Shown here in pieces: positions 54,651 through 64,000 of a DNA stretch of 64,000 nucleotides. The number at the start of each line of letters is the position of its first letter. Within the stretch, counting starts at the first letter, position 1. The stretch comes from Chamaecyparis obtusa (Eukaryota; Streptophyta; Pinopsida; Cupressales; Cupressaceae): positions 1,178,001-1,242,000 of the forward strand of contig BSBK01002053.1 of assembly GCA_027943335.1 (NCBI GenBank), read 5' to 3'. Made by a program: the position numbers and the translations under genes. The notes beneath the pieces are model-generated. The model did not search any database. It saw nothing but the letters and a program-made list of their open reading frames with translations, and was not told the origin of the DNA.

Positions 54651-55870
54651 TTATGATTCAAGAAAGATATCATGATTACTCACCCATGATTGAAGAAGAA
54701 CCTAGACCCTCTAATACTGAGATAGTTATTGAAGAAATATTTGATAGTATTGATGTGTTATTCAATGACCCTGAGACAAGTGAAGAAAATACTCCTAAGG
54801 CTACTGAATCGGCATCACCTAAAGTTCCAAAGTTTACATCAAGAAATCATTCCAAGGTAGACATCATTGGAGATCAGAGTGGCAAAGTCTTAACAAGATC
54901 ACAAGCAAAGAACTCAGCTAACAGTGGTGTGGTATGTTTACTATCTCAAACTGAACCTTTAAGTGTTGAAGATGCTTGTAAGTATTTAGATTGGCATGAT
55001 GCTATGAAAGAAGAACTTGATCAGATTATTAAGAATGACACTTGGGAACTAGTCCTAAGACTGAGTGATAAAAATGTGATTGGAACAAAGTGGATATTTA
55101 GAAACAAGATGAATGAAGATGGTACAGTAGTAAGAAACAAAGCAAGATTAGTATGTAAAGGATATGCGCAAAGAGAAGGCATTGATTATTCAGACACATT
55201 TGCACCTATGAGTAGATTAGAAGCTATTAAGTTGTTTATAGCTTATGCTATAGTTAAAAACTTTAAATTTTATTAGATGGATGTTAAGTCAGCATTCTTG
55301 AATGGATACTTAAAAGAAGAAGTATACATTGAGAAGCCTAAAGGATTCACCTTATCAGACAAACCTGATATGGTATGTAGATTGAAGAAAGCCCTCTATG
55401 GACTTAAGCAAGCCCCTAGAGCATGGTATGACACACTAGATGGATACTTAATAAAGATTGGATTCAAGAAAGGAGTAGCAGATTGTAATCTATTCATTAG
55501 AGAGACATTTGAAGGTTTATTACTTGTAGCTATATTTGTTGATGACATTATCTTTAGAGGTAATGACAAACTCAATGCTGAATTTTCCAAAGAAATGTAG
55601 AATGAGTTTGAGATGAGTATGATTGGTCCTATCAAGTAATTTTTGGGACTAAATGTGCAGCAGGCAGAAAAAGGGATTTTCATTAATCAATCAAAGTATG
55701 TGAAAGATATACTGAAGAAATTAAAGATGGATGATTGCAAGCCAATAGGAACTCCTATGATCACTGGATTCAAGATTACAAAAGAAGATAACTCGCTAGT
55801 AGTAGATATAGCATTGTATAAGTCTATGATTGGTAAACTCATTTATCTTACTTGGGCTAGACTTGATATT
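54651..55870 (+). pseudogene. Copia reverse transcriptase (broken)
   Basis: One frame, with stops at 55274 (TAG), 55598 (TAG), 55637 (TAA) and 55871 (TAA). Landmarks: WHDAMKEELDQIIKNDTWEL, KTKWIFRNKM-like [49 protein letters not shown] and the catalytic FVDD (about 55537). The linker between integrase and RT (about 54690-54950) is acidic and Ser/Thr-rich. Confidence 0.88.
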
Positions 55871-56470
55871 TAAAATGCATTTGGCATAGTTGGAAGATTT
55901 GCAAAAGAACCTAAACAAAGTCACCTCATGGTAGTAAAGAGAATATTCATATACTTGTAGGGCACTATAGATTATGGTCTATGGTATCCTAATTTAGAAA
56001 ATGTTGAGCTTCATGTGTACACTAATGCAGATTGGGCTGGATGTGTTGATGACAGAAAGAGTACTTTAGGTGGAGCAGTGTTTCTTGGTAATAGACTTAT
56101 CACTTGGACAAGCAAGAAACAAAATTGTATTTCTCAATCAACAGCAGAAGTGGAGTATGTTGCAGCAGCCTTGAATTGTTCTACAATTGTTTGGATCAAG
56201 AAGATGATAAAAGATTTTGGAATTCAGATTGATTATCCTATTGTTATTCACTGTGATAACACTAGCACTATCAATATGTCAAAGAACCCTGTCATGCATG
56301 CAAAGACAAAGCACGTTGAGATCAAGTATCACTTCCTAAGAGAGAAAGTGGCAGAGAAAGAAGTCAAGTTGGACTATGTGAGTACTAAAGAATAGTTGGT
56401 ATATATATTCACAAAGCCCTTACCTAAGGATACTTTTGAGTATCTTAGGGAGAATTTGGGAGTCATTCCC
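55871..56470 (+). pseudogene. Copia RNase H (broken)
   Basis: YTNADWAGCVDDRKST (the usual Asp is Asn here), ISQSTAEVEYVAAA, VIHCDNTSTINMSKNPVMHAKTKHVEIKYHF and FTKPLPKDTFEYLR. TAG at about 55957 and 56393. Confidence 0.88.
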
Positions 56471-56596
56471 TTCCTTGATTCTGCTTAGAGAAAGAAGGAA
56501 AGGCATCAGTCCTTTAGGACTGGTGGAAGGTTGACTAGTCTACCTCAGGAGTAGTACCGATGCTTAAAATGAATGGCACCCTTTGTCATTGATTTC

Positions 56597-56847
56597 AAAG
56601 GGGGAGTATATATATAGAGTCATGAAAAATAGAAGTAAAAAAGGAGATACTAAGGGGGAGCAACATTCAATTATGACAGCAGTACAGTTGAGGAAATGGA
56701 GAATATTAGATAATATTATAGCAGATGGAGGATTCATCTTTAGGGGAGTTTTAAAGAGGAAATAGAGAATATTATAAAATAAATATTCATTTGGGTTGAT
56801 GGTGGTTTTTCATTCCACATGTTGCCATCAATGTCAAAGGGGGAGAT
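56597..56847 (+). promoter_or_regulatory. Three polypurine tracts before the copia 3' LTR
   Basis: AAAGGGGGAG at 56597-56606, AAGGGGGAG at 56652-56660 and AAAGGGGGAGAT at 56836-56847. The last abuts the LTR and is the functional one. Confidence 0.75.
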
Positions 56848-58157
56848 TGTTGGAGATTTGCCAGTAAGCCAGTACTGACTGTATGTTTGTCATTGATGAC
56901 AACATATCAAAAGTAGCATGCGTGGAAGTCTTATGTAGTAATCTTTTAGTATATGTAGCATGGACATGATATTAGCATGATAACATGGGCGTAGAGGTTA
57001 ACTATTAGTACAGACAGTTATATTGCAGCTGGTGTCAGCAGTGTTCATAATAGAGTAACAGATAATGTTCTATGTATGGTTGTCCGTATAGTTATCATGG
57101 AGCCTTGCGCACTTAGATATATGTTGAATACATGTTACTGATGTTTTAGTTATGGACACATAGTTTGATGATGAACGCAAGTGAAGTTATGTAGTTGCTA
57201 TTTTCCAGTAGTAGTTTCCTATGTTTGTTCAGAAGAGTCGACAAAGATTTTATTAGTTCTTGAGTTGCGCCTATCTTGAGGGTATGCACCCTTGGAGTTA
57301 AGCTTGGAGAAGTGTTATTGATGTTTGGTTAAGAGTTCATAAGTAAATTTAGCTTATAGAGAAAGTTCCAATTATTTTGGTAGAGCCGACAGTGTGTAGC
57401 ATGCATCTACAATTATTCTATTAGATAGGTCCCAGAATGAGTTGTGTGCATAATAGAGCTGACAGAATATTTGTTGGAGTTTATTATGGTTTCTCTAATA
57501 TGATTTCAAGGTGGTTCTAATAGGCTGAATTGATTATATCATTTGAAGGAAATATATTTATAGGCAGTCATTTGTGATTGTTGAAGTGTGGTTCATGGTT
57601 GATTAAGCAGAGTAGAGAAGAGTGTGCAAAGTGTTGAGCCATCAGAAGAAGGTCTATGTGACCAAGTAAATTACTTGTGCTATTCATTGGAACTGATCCA
57701 GATAGTAGGTCAAAGCATAGTTCACCAAGATCTAGATATAGTGTATATTTTATATTCAAAAGGTTGTAGCCTTTTCCCATTTGAGCAGTGAGCTCTCGGA
57801 CAGTGTGTCCTCTCCTCTAATAGGGACAATTGTAAAAGACTCCTAACAGGGTCTGACCCTTAACCAGGTCTACTATACTTAATATATTGTAAAGCTACTC
57901 CTAACAGGGTAAATGATCTTCTAGCAAGGATCATTATACACTAGTATAGAATATTAGTAAGAATCAAGTCCCGCCAGGGTTTTTACCTATTTGGGTTTCC
58001 CTGTAACCAAAATATTTGTGTTGTGTTCAAGTGTTCTTTCATTGTGTTTATGCTTTATGTCTAAGTATACTTAATTGGATAAAGAATTGAAACTTGTAGA
58101 TAACTGATTGACCCCCCCCCCCCCCCTCTTAGTTATCTCTTGGGACTATTCCTAACA
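56848..58157 (+). repeat. 3' LTR of the copia element
   Basis: 1310 bp, TG...CA ends. Confidence 0.9.
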
Positions 58158-58277
58158 AGGGATTATACCACTACCTACATCAACTATGATAAATTTGTTG
58201 GTTGTATTTCCTAGGTTGAACCCATTGTGAATGTGATCCATGTCAGAGGCCCTGACAATCAATGTGTTGTTACTACC
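58158..58277 (+). pseudogene. Element E gag, continuation
   Basis: Open frame DYTTTYINYDKFVGCIS, stop, VEPIVNVIHVRG, consistent with the gag-protease junction. It ends at copy 4; CTACC (58273-58277) should be the copy 4 target duplication, with its mate right of the window. Confidence 0.55.
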
Positions 58278-59564
58278 TGTGTGTGTGAAAATTGTACCTG
58301 ATCTGTAGACACAACACTCAGTAAAACATTAGAGGTTAGTGATAATCAAAATCATGCAAAATTGAAAGCTATCTAACCAAGCGATTTACTGCCTTCTAAT
58401 AGGTGCGAGATTAATGTTCTCAGATTGTAATCGAGATCAGTGACCTAGACGACACCTAAATGAAGGATTTGAATGCAAAAGATGGATATGAAATTGAATG
58501 CAATTAATCTATATTTTTGATATTTTATGATGCAATAAGAATGATAAATTGATATGATATGAATGCTAATATGAAATTGATATGCTATGAATGCTAAATG
58601 ATCTAACAATGAAGATTCTAACAATGATATGAAAACTATGAAATTCTATGCTAAGATATAAAAACTATGCAATTGAAATTGATCTCACAAAGCTTTGAAT
58701 TCGCAAGTTGATTCCTCAGTCTCCAATTCTCCAGCGTGATTGTGCAAAATATGAGATGATTTGTGAAGAGCTAAAGCCTTAATTTATAAAAATCCAGGGC
58801 TTTGGAGGTGCATGAATAAAAGCCATAAATCACTCAAATTAACTCATCTTGATTTTTGAGTTATCTGATCATAAAAGATAGTTAATTCTCAAAATCATGC
58901 AAAAACAGCTTTTTAACTCAAATTAGAGTTTAGATCAGCTTTTTGAACTCCAAAAGGATGTTGAGTTCCAAAAAGTCAATAACTTGCATTGATTTTCTGA
59001 TTTGGAGTTTAACTGTTTCTTTTGAATATGCATAATAATTAAGAATTAAATAAATAAATAAAGTGATTTATCCTCAACTCAACTGATTTTTGAAAATAAT
59101 TAATTAATTTATGGGTTAATTAACTATTTATTCAAACTTTTATTAAAAATTATATTATTAAATAATGACAACATGCTTTAATTAATTAAATAAGAATTTA
59201 ATCAATTAAAGATAGGAATTTTGATTTATTGTCAAAATTAAATAATACAATTAATAATAGATAGAATTAAATTTAATTACATAATTAAGTGGCAAATATT
59301 AAATCTAATTAATTAAATATGAAAATATTCAATTAATCAAATTTTTAGGATAAATGTGATTTATCGCCAAATAATCATTAAATTAAAGATAATTAAGATA
59401 ATTAGGAATATTACTAGGAATATTCCCCGATGCAGAATTTAAGATAATCAATTATGATTCGATGATGTTTAGATGTGCCTTAGATTAGGACTTTGATGTC
59501 GATTTCATATGATTTGATGATATAGGAGGTTAATGAACTTATAGCCCATTTTTGAGGTATTACA
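58278..59564 (-). repeat. 3' LTR of copy 4
   Basis: 1287 bp, starts TGTGTGTGTGAAAATTG and ends GAGGTATTACA. Confidence 0.9.
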
Positions 59565-59609
59565 TTTTGCCCCTCTTTGAATTACTGTGCGAAGCGCAGT
59601 GGTTCAAAG
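59565..59609 (-). promoter_or_regulatory. Copy 4 polypurine tract and hairpin
   Basis: Same PPT as copy 3; hairpin arms at 59575-59581 and 59603-59609. Confidence 0.8.
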
Positions 59610-61128
59610 ATAGTCTGTGTTTGATAAAGATATGAAACTGATTCAAAAGATAAATCGATCTCAAGATAGAAACCGATTGAAAGATATTGAGATAGGAGTT
59701 GATTGATATTGAATTGATATGGAGATAATAGGTCCTGAATGACCAAAGATAATGTTCACTGTAGAAGCAAATGAACCTATTATTGCGAAAAAGTGTCAAA
59801 ATGCCTGATTCTGAACCTTAGGATTGATAAGAAGTGAGTGACCCGTTCTAGACTCGATTGTCTTAGCAGAACTAGCAGGTATCACATCTGAATCCTTTAG
59901 TTGCCGAAGAACCAAGGAAATAACACTATGATCTGATGGTTGCAAAAACTGATACAGATTACAAGATTAAGAGAATACCAGATTGATATGGATCGATGAA
60001 TCTGATATGCCCCAAGTGATGATAGATTTGCCTCGAGCGATGAGGTCTTTTGATGAATCAGCGACTAGACGTGATTGTTGTCTTGATCACTGATGAAAGA
60101 TATTGATAGACTTGATCGATAGAATTTGATTTACAGACTTTGAATGATGTGCAATACCATGCCCCCTTCGGGATTAAAATTGAAATCTGACAAGAAAAGT
60201 CAGCGTTGATAGTTTAGAAGCATGTTAATAGATCTGAGAAGTGGTTATTTACATCCGAGAACGCATTCTGCATCGTTGGAAGGTCCCAAAAGACCAAGTT
60301 TGACTAGGTTTGACCATGAGTTGACCATGGTTGACCAAGTTGAAATTTTGATAGTTTGATGTAAGATAATCAGTTAAGTTGAATACTAGATTTCTGTGAT
60401 GATTGAAGGTCGAATATGCAAGTAGTTAATAATATGAATGATCTCAGATTTGAATTTTGATCCCGAAAAAGGATTCTACTTGCTCTTTCATTGGAGGAAC
60501 CTTCGTGTGAGATTCAGCTCTTGTTAGACTTGAAGATGCGATTTGAAGAATCATTTAAGCATTGAAGTTCATTTAATCATTGTGAGATCATACAAACATG
60601 CAAAATGCAATGAGACATGCAAAATGAAATGCAACCTAAGACCTAGGACCTAGTCACTGATCATGTGTCGATTTGTTATCATCATTGAACTTTTAGGTAA
60701 CCAGATAAATCAATACAATGCCCACTAGCCATGAAACCATAGACATATGAATATCAATTTGTATGTGCAAGAATCAATACAACACCCACTGGTTATACAA
60801 CCATGGACATATGAATATTGATTTATTTTCGGAATGTTGGATTAGATATAAGCACCAAGGCACAAACGCCAGGATGACCTGAATATCATGTCCATTTTGA
60901 TATAGAAATTTGTACAAGCATCAAAACATAAACGTTGTGATGACCTGAGTACGTCTTGCGTTAAAAACACATCAAACAGCTAAGCGATCATTCTAAATCC
61001 AATGTGAATTACCGTAGTGACCCTTTATCGTTCACATCCTTAGGCAAGATTGCATTCCACAGTAGGAGAAAGAACTTACTCAAAAAGACAATAGTTAGAT
61101 CAAACTTCCTTGAATTTTTTGGGTATCA
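59610..61128 (-). other. Copy 4 long 3' untranslated region
   Basis: Collinear with copy 3; no PMD segment and no supported gene. Confidence 0.6.
60300..60335 (+). promoter_or_regulatory. Phased TTGAC array, copy 4
   Basis: Exact TTGAC at 60300, 60310, 60321 and 60331. Confidence 0.45.
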
Positions 61129-61275
61129 ATGGTCGAGGTACGCATGGCCATCCAATTCGAGATAGAGGCTCTTACAGTCGGACACCATTTCAATCCAAAA
61201 TTTCCAAAGCTGTTAGATTTTCACATACAAGCAGAAGACAAAGAAAAGATTATGCCCCCAGTCATCACTCTCTAA
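61129..61275 (+). CDS. Conserved 48-codon antisense ORF, copy 4
   Basis: Same start and stop as in copies 2 and 3. A second plus-strand frame (61110-61361) overlaps it and is open for 83 codons here; it has stops in copies 2 and 3, so I prefer the 48-codon frame. No family recognised. Confidence 0.3.
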   Translation: MVEVRMAIQFEIEALTVGHHFNPKFPKLLDFHIQAEDKEKIMPPVITL

Positions 61276-61957
61276 ATCCTGTAAAGGACATCATTGAAGA
61301 GCTCGAAGGGACACAATATGCAAAAATCTCAATGCGAATCAGTAAGCATACAAGGAGATAAAAGCATGAAAAGCACAGATTGTTTTCAGTTGAGTTTTGA
61401 TGTTTGATTGTTGTTGATGCAAAATCCTTTCTGGAGACGAGACAGACTGACTGACTCAACTTGAAGTTTCAAAGGACTCTGAGTGGATATGACACGTCTA
61501 AGATACATGGGAGACCATAGGATATGACATTGATTGCCCCCAAGTGTGAACATTGATAGGATGCAAACGCTTGAGCTGGTTGGTGTACAGGCCGACTTAT
61601 TGAAAACTGGAAATGCAGGAACAAACCGGGAGATATGTACAAACTAAAGCAAGACTGAAAGCTGGGAAAGACCAAGATTGTGCTGATAGATGAAGCATTT
61701 TGGAACAAGTGGTGCCCGTTTGCCAAGTTTTCACCATCTTGGTAGAGATTCTATTTTTGCTACCGAGGTGCCTGTTTCCAGGTTTTCACCAAGGCACTTT
61801 TTTCTTCTTTTTTCATTTTTTTGTATTTTTCATTTTTTCAATTTTTTTGTGAATCATCAAGGCGCCTATTGCTAGGTTTTCACCAAGATGTTCATTTTTT
61901 CAGGACTTTTTCTGATTTTTAAGATTTTTTCAGGACATTTACCAAGCACTGAATGCC
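61276..61957 (-). other. Copy 4 spacer after pol
   Basis: Noncoding; T-rich tract at about 61798-61850 is shorter than in copy 3. GGTTTTCACCAAG blocks at about 61781 and 61876. Confidence 0.5.
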
Positions 61958-62401
61958 TTAGGCATAGAATTTCTTCAGATGGAGAACGTTGATTGGTTCT
62001 CGGAGCTGTTCTCCTTCAGTCGTTGAGAGTTGATAGGCACCAGAGCTAAAAGTAGCAGTGATTACAAAGGGACCCAGCCAGTTGGGTTTGAACTTCCCCT
62101 TGCGTTCTCGATGTGATTGATTTTTAAGATTTTCTCTCAACACTAGATCACCAACCTGAAAGTCTCTATGTCTGACTTTCTTGTTGTAGCCTCTAGTCAT
62201 TCTTTTCTGATACACTCTGAGATGATCATATGCTGCTTGTCTGCGCTCATCTAGTAGTTCCAGTTCTTGTAACCTAGACACTCTGTAGTCATCATCAGTT
62301 ACTAGACCATGCATTCTGATTCTGAGTGATGAGATTTCAACCTTAATAGGTAGTACTGCTTAAGACCCATAAACTAAAGTAAAAGGTGCAGCCTCAATAA
62401 A
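61958..62401 (-). pseudogene. Copy 4 integrase C-terminus
   Basis: Matches the last 145 or so residues of copy 3 integrase (MHGLVTDDDYRVSRLQELEL, VGDLVLR, PNWLGPFVITATF, VLHLKKFYA). A TAA at about 62361 stands in the GSEAVLP block where copy 3 has Glu or Ser codons. Upstream the frame runs straight into the 12-bp repeat. Confidence 0.88.
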
Positions 62402-62604
62402 TGTTCTGATACTTGTTCCGATACTGATTCTGATACTTGTTCTGATACTGATTCTGATATTGATTCTGATAATTGTTCTGATATTGATTCTGATACTGAT
62501 TCTGATACTGATACTGTTAATTGTTCTGATACTGGTTCTGATGCTTGTTCTAATAATTATTTTGATACTGGTTCTGATACTTGTTCTAATAATTGTTCTG
62601 ATAC
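62402..62604. repeat. 12-bp tandem repeat array derived from integrase codons
   Basis: About 17 units of TTGTTCTGATAC / TGATTCTGATAC on the plus strand. On the minus strand it encodes Ile-Arg-Thr-Ser or Ile-Arg-Ile-Ser repeats in the frame of integrase. Copy 3 has the single-unit ancestor at the same place (RTSIRT, about 33300-33320). Confidence 0.85.
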
Positions 62605-63471
62605 TTGGTATACTTGATAGCATCTTTTTTCCATTGCAAACTCCCAAGCAAGATCATATCATGCGGTCCCAATGTTTAGCAAGGTGGAGAACAAGAGGGA
62701 TTGACAAGCTGGTTGAAAAGATGGAAGATAAGAGAATGAAGGAAAATGAAGGGAAGAAATCCTCAAGGGGAAACTCCTCAAGAATACCCAAGCTAGGGAA
62801 AAATTGTCATGTAAAGCATATTTGGATAAGTAATGAAAGGCTAGCATAGGATAAGCACAAAATCATAATGCAAGAGTAGGAAAGAATGCAATCCAAAGGA
62901 GTAGACATGTCAAGAGGCTTCATAGCACTGTGTTTTACTCTTTTTTTCTTTTTTTTTTTAGATCAAGACCAAAGGGGAAAATGATAGTGATAGGCAAAAA
63001 TGAATGGAGGAAGACGGATATGAAGGCTAAACATGGAAGGAATGAAAGCAAGATCACCGTAAGATAGCTCACAAAATAGCCAAATATTCGTGTATAGATC
63101 AACATTGTCAAGATCAAAGAGAGAAGATGGAATGGATGAAATATGTAGAAGAACTACGCATGATGCCTGATTGCCAGGTTTTCATCATGGTACTTATCCA
63201 AGGCGCCACAAGGGAGTGGTTTTCACCATAAGATGAATTTATTTCTCTTTACTTTTGCTACCAAGGTGCCTATTTCCAGATTTTCACCAAGGCACATTTT
63301 CAATTTATTTTATTTTTTATTTTTTATTTTATTTTTTTTTTGGAAGAAGGCAAGCTTTTTAGACAATGCTCCTTGAAAGGATAAACCATGATATGCCAAG
63401 GATTCAAAATGATATGCTCAAAGATGCTGATAGGGAAAGGACCATGGAACAGAAAAATGGAGGATAGGGTT
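62605..63471. other. Unassigned sequence with a diverged Tat-like spacer
   Basis: Purine-rich at 62680-62860. At 63170-63300 it repeats the GGTTTTCACCA / AAGGCGCC / CTACCAAGGTGCC blocks found after pol in copies 2-4, then a T-rich tract (63297-63342). It is probably the 3' spacer of a more distant minus-strand element. No gene called. Confidence 0.45.
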
Positions 63472-64000
63472 TTATGTAAAGCGAGTGAGGTTGGAAAATA
63501 GGAGGAATAGGCAAATGAGGAAAAAGGATAGAAGGTAGAAGGTTAATGAATGGAAGGATTGTGAAAGGGTAGATGGAAAGGAAGGCAAGATCAATGTAAA
63601 CACACACCTTGAAGGGTGGTGAGAGGATGGAAGAATCGTGAATGAAGGAATACGTGAAGGAATATGGCGAATGGATAGTAGAGGTTGAGGTTTAGGCGCA
63701 TGGAATGAAAGAATATTTTTGGAGGGAAATGAAGTGGAAGCCTTTGGAAGCTTGAATGTCAATTTCACTTTTTGCTCAACACCAGACTCTTTCAAGAGAG
63801 ACTTTGGAATCCATATAGCCATAGGCTTTTTATTTCTTTTTGATGACTTAGAGATAATATCTTGAATGATGGATTTTGGAACCCATACTTGTCTTGAAGT
63901 TTTTTTCTTAGATATTTCTTTTGACTTTATGTTTCCATGTCTATTAGAGGAGACATGGTGATCTTCTTTTTTTGATGGATTCTTGTATTGCTTCTTTTTC
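63472..64000 (-). CDS. Partial ORF of unknown function at the right window edge
   Basis: Open on the minus strand from the window edge to 63472. The edge-proximal part is lysine-rich. Two similar motifs follow each other: VWVPKSIIQDI (about 63860-63892) and IWIPKSLLKES (about 63784-63816), then a Ser/Pro-rich and finally hydrophobic tail. I do not recognise a family. Given its setting it may be part of another retroelement polyprotein. The 3' part may be noncoding. Confidence 0.3.
   Translation of the reverse strand, partial: KKKQYKNPSKKEDHHVSSNRHGNIKSKEISKKKTSRQVWVPKSIIQDIISKSSKRNKKPMAIWIPKSLLKESGVEQKVKLTFKLPKASTSFPSKNILSFHAPKPQPLLSIRHIPSRIPSFTILPSSHHPSRCVFTLILPSFPSTLSQSFHSLTFYLLSFFLICLFLLFSNLTRFT

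Larger units (their letters stand above)
51031..58157 (+). mobile_element. Ty1/copia LTR retrotransposon, plus strand, decayed
   Basis: LTRs 51031-52322 and 56848-58157 start TGTTGGAGAT and end CCTAACA. They differ at many sites, including a poly-C run near the 3' end (longer in the right LTR), so the insertion is old. The order is gag, protease, integrase, RT, RNase H, with a PBS at 52325-52337 and a PPT at 56836-56847. The flanks AAAGA (51026-51030) and AGGGA (58158-58162) may be a mutated target duplication. Inserted in the gag of element E. Three PPT-like tracts recall Sireviruses; lineage not settled. Confidence 0.92.
58278..62604 (-). mobile_element. Tat-like Ty3/gypsy retrotransposon copy 4, 3' end
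   Basis: A minus-strand 3' LTR, PPT, 3' region and integrase C-terminus, closely matching copy 3 and its LTR subtype. Homology stops in the repeat array at 62402-62604. What follows is not the expected integrase core, so the element is broken by a rearrangement or a further insertion. Confidence 0.88.

Overview
The window is plant nuclear repeat DNA. I see no ordinary host gene, rRNA, tRNA or CRISPR array. Almost every base belongs to LTR retrotransposons nested inside one another, which suggests a large, repeat-rich seed-plant genome. A gymnosperm is my guess, but nothing in the sequence proves it.

Layout. Copy 1 is a Tat-like Ty3/gypsy element on the minus strand (1-7757 and 46141-48409; its 3' end lies left of the window). 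Copy 2, of the same family (7758-46135), is inserted in copy 1's untranslated leader. Copy 2 carries two insertions. One is a small non-autonomous LTR element (15003-18054, duplication GTTCT) in its integrase region. The other is a probable solo LTR called B (28279-45839, duplication ATAAT) in its 5' LTR. B itself was split by copy 3 (29162-44512, duplication CATAA), the youngest and nearly intact member. This is a four-level nest.

Right of 48409 lies a different plus-strand gypsy gag remnant, element E (48811-51030 and 58158-58272). E is split by a plus-strand Ty1/copia element (51031-58157) and then by copy 4 of the Tat-like family (58278 to about 62604). Copy 4 breaks off in a 12-bp repeat array; the last 1.4 kb could not be assigned.

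The Tat-like family reads, on the minus strand: 5' LTR, primer-binding site, 1.3-2.9 kb leader, gag, protease, G-patch domain, long acidic linker, reverse transcriptase, RNase H, a second (archaeal-type) RNase H, integrase, a long untranslated 3' region, polypurine tract, 3' LTR. In copy 2 the 3' region also carries, in the opposite direction, a degenerate gene for a plant mobile domain (PMD) protein. It has its own TATA box and a GT-AG intron. Over 636 codons its frame contains no visible frameshift, but 22 stops (19 TAG, 3 TGA, no TAA). That pattern points to decay by deamination of methylated CHG and CG cytosines. Copies 3 and 4 lack the PMD gene. Other structures noted are palindromic GTCGTACGAC-like motifs shared by the leaders and the PMD intron, helically phased TTGAC arrays, a hairpin beside the polypurine tract, four 46-bp hairpins in element B, a GC-rich minisatellite in the small element, and a microsatellite that grew out of integrase codons.
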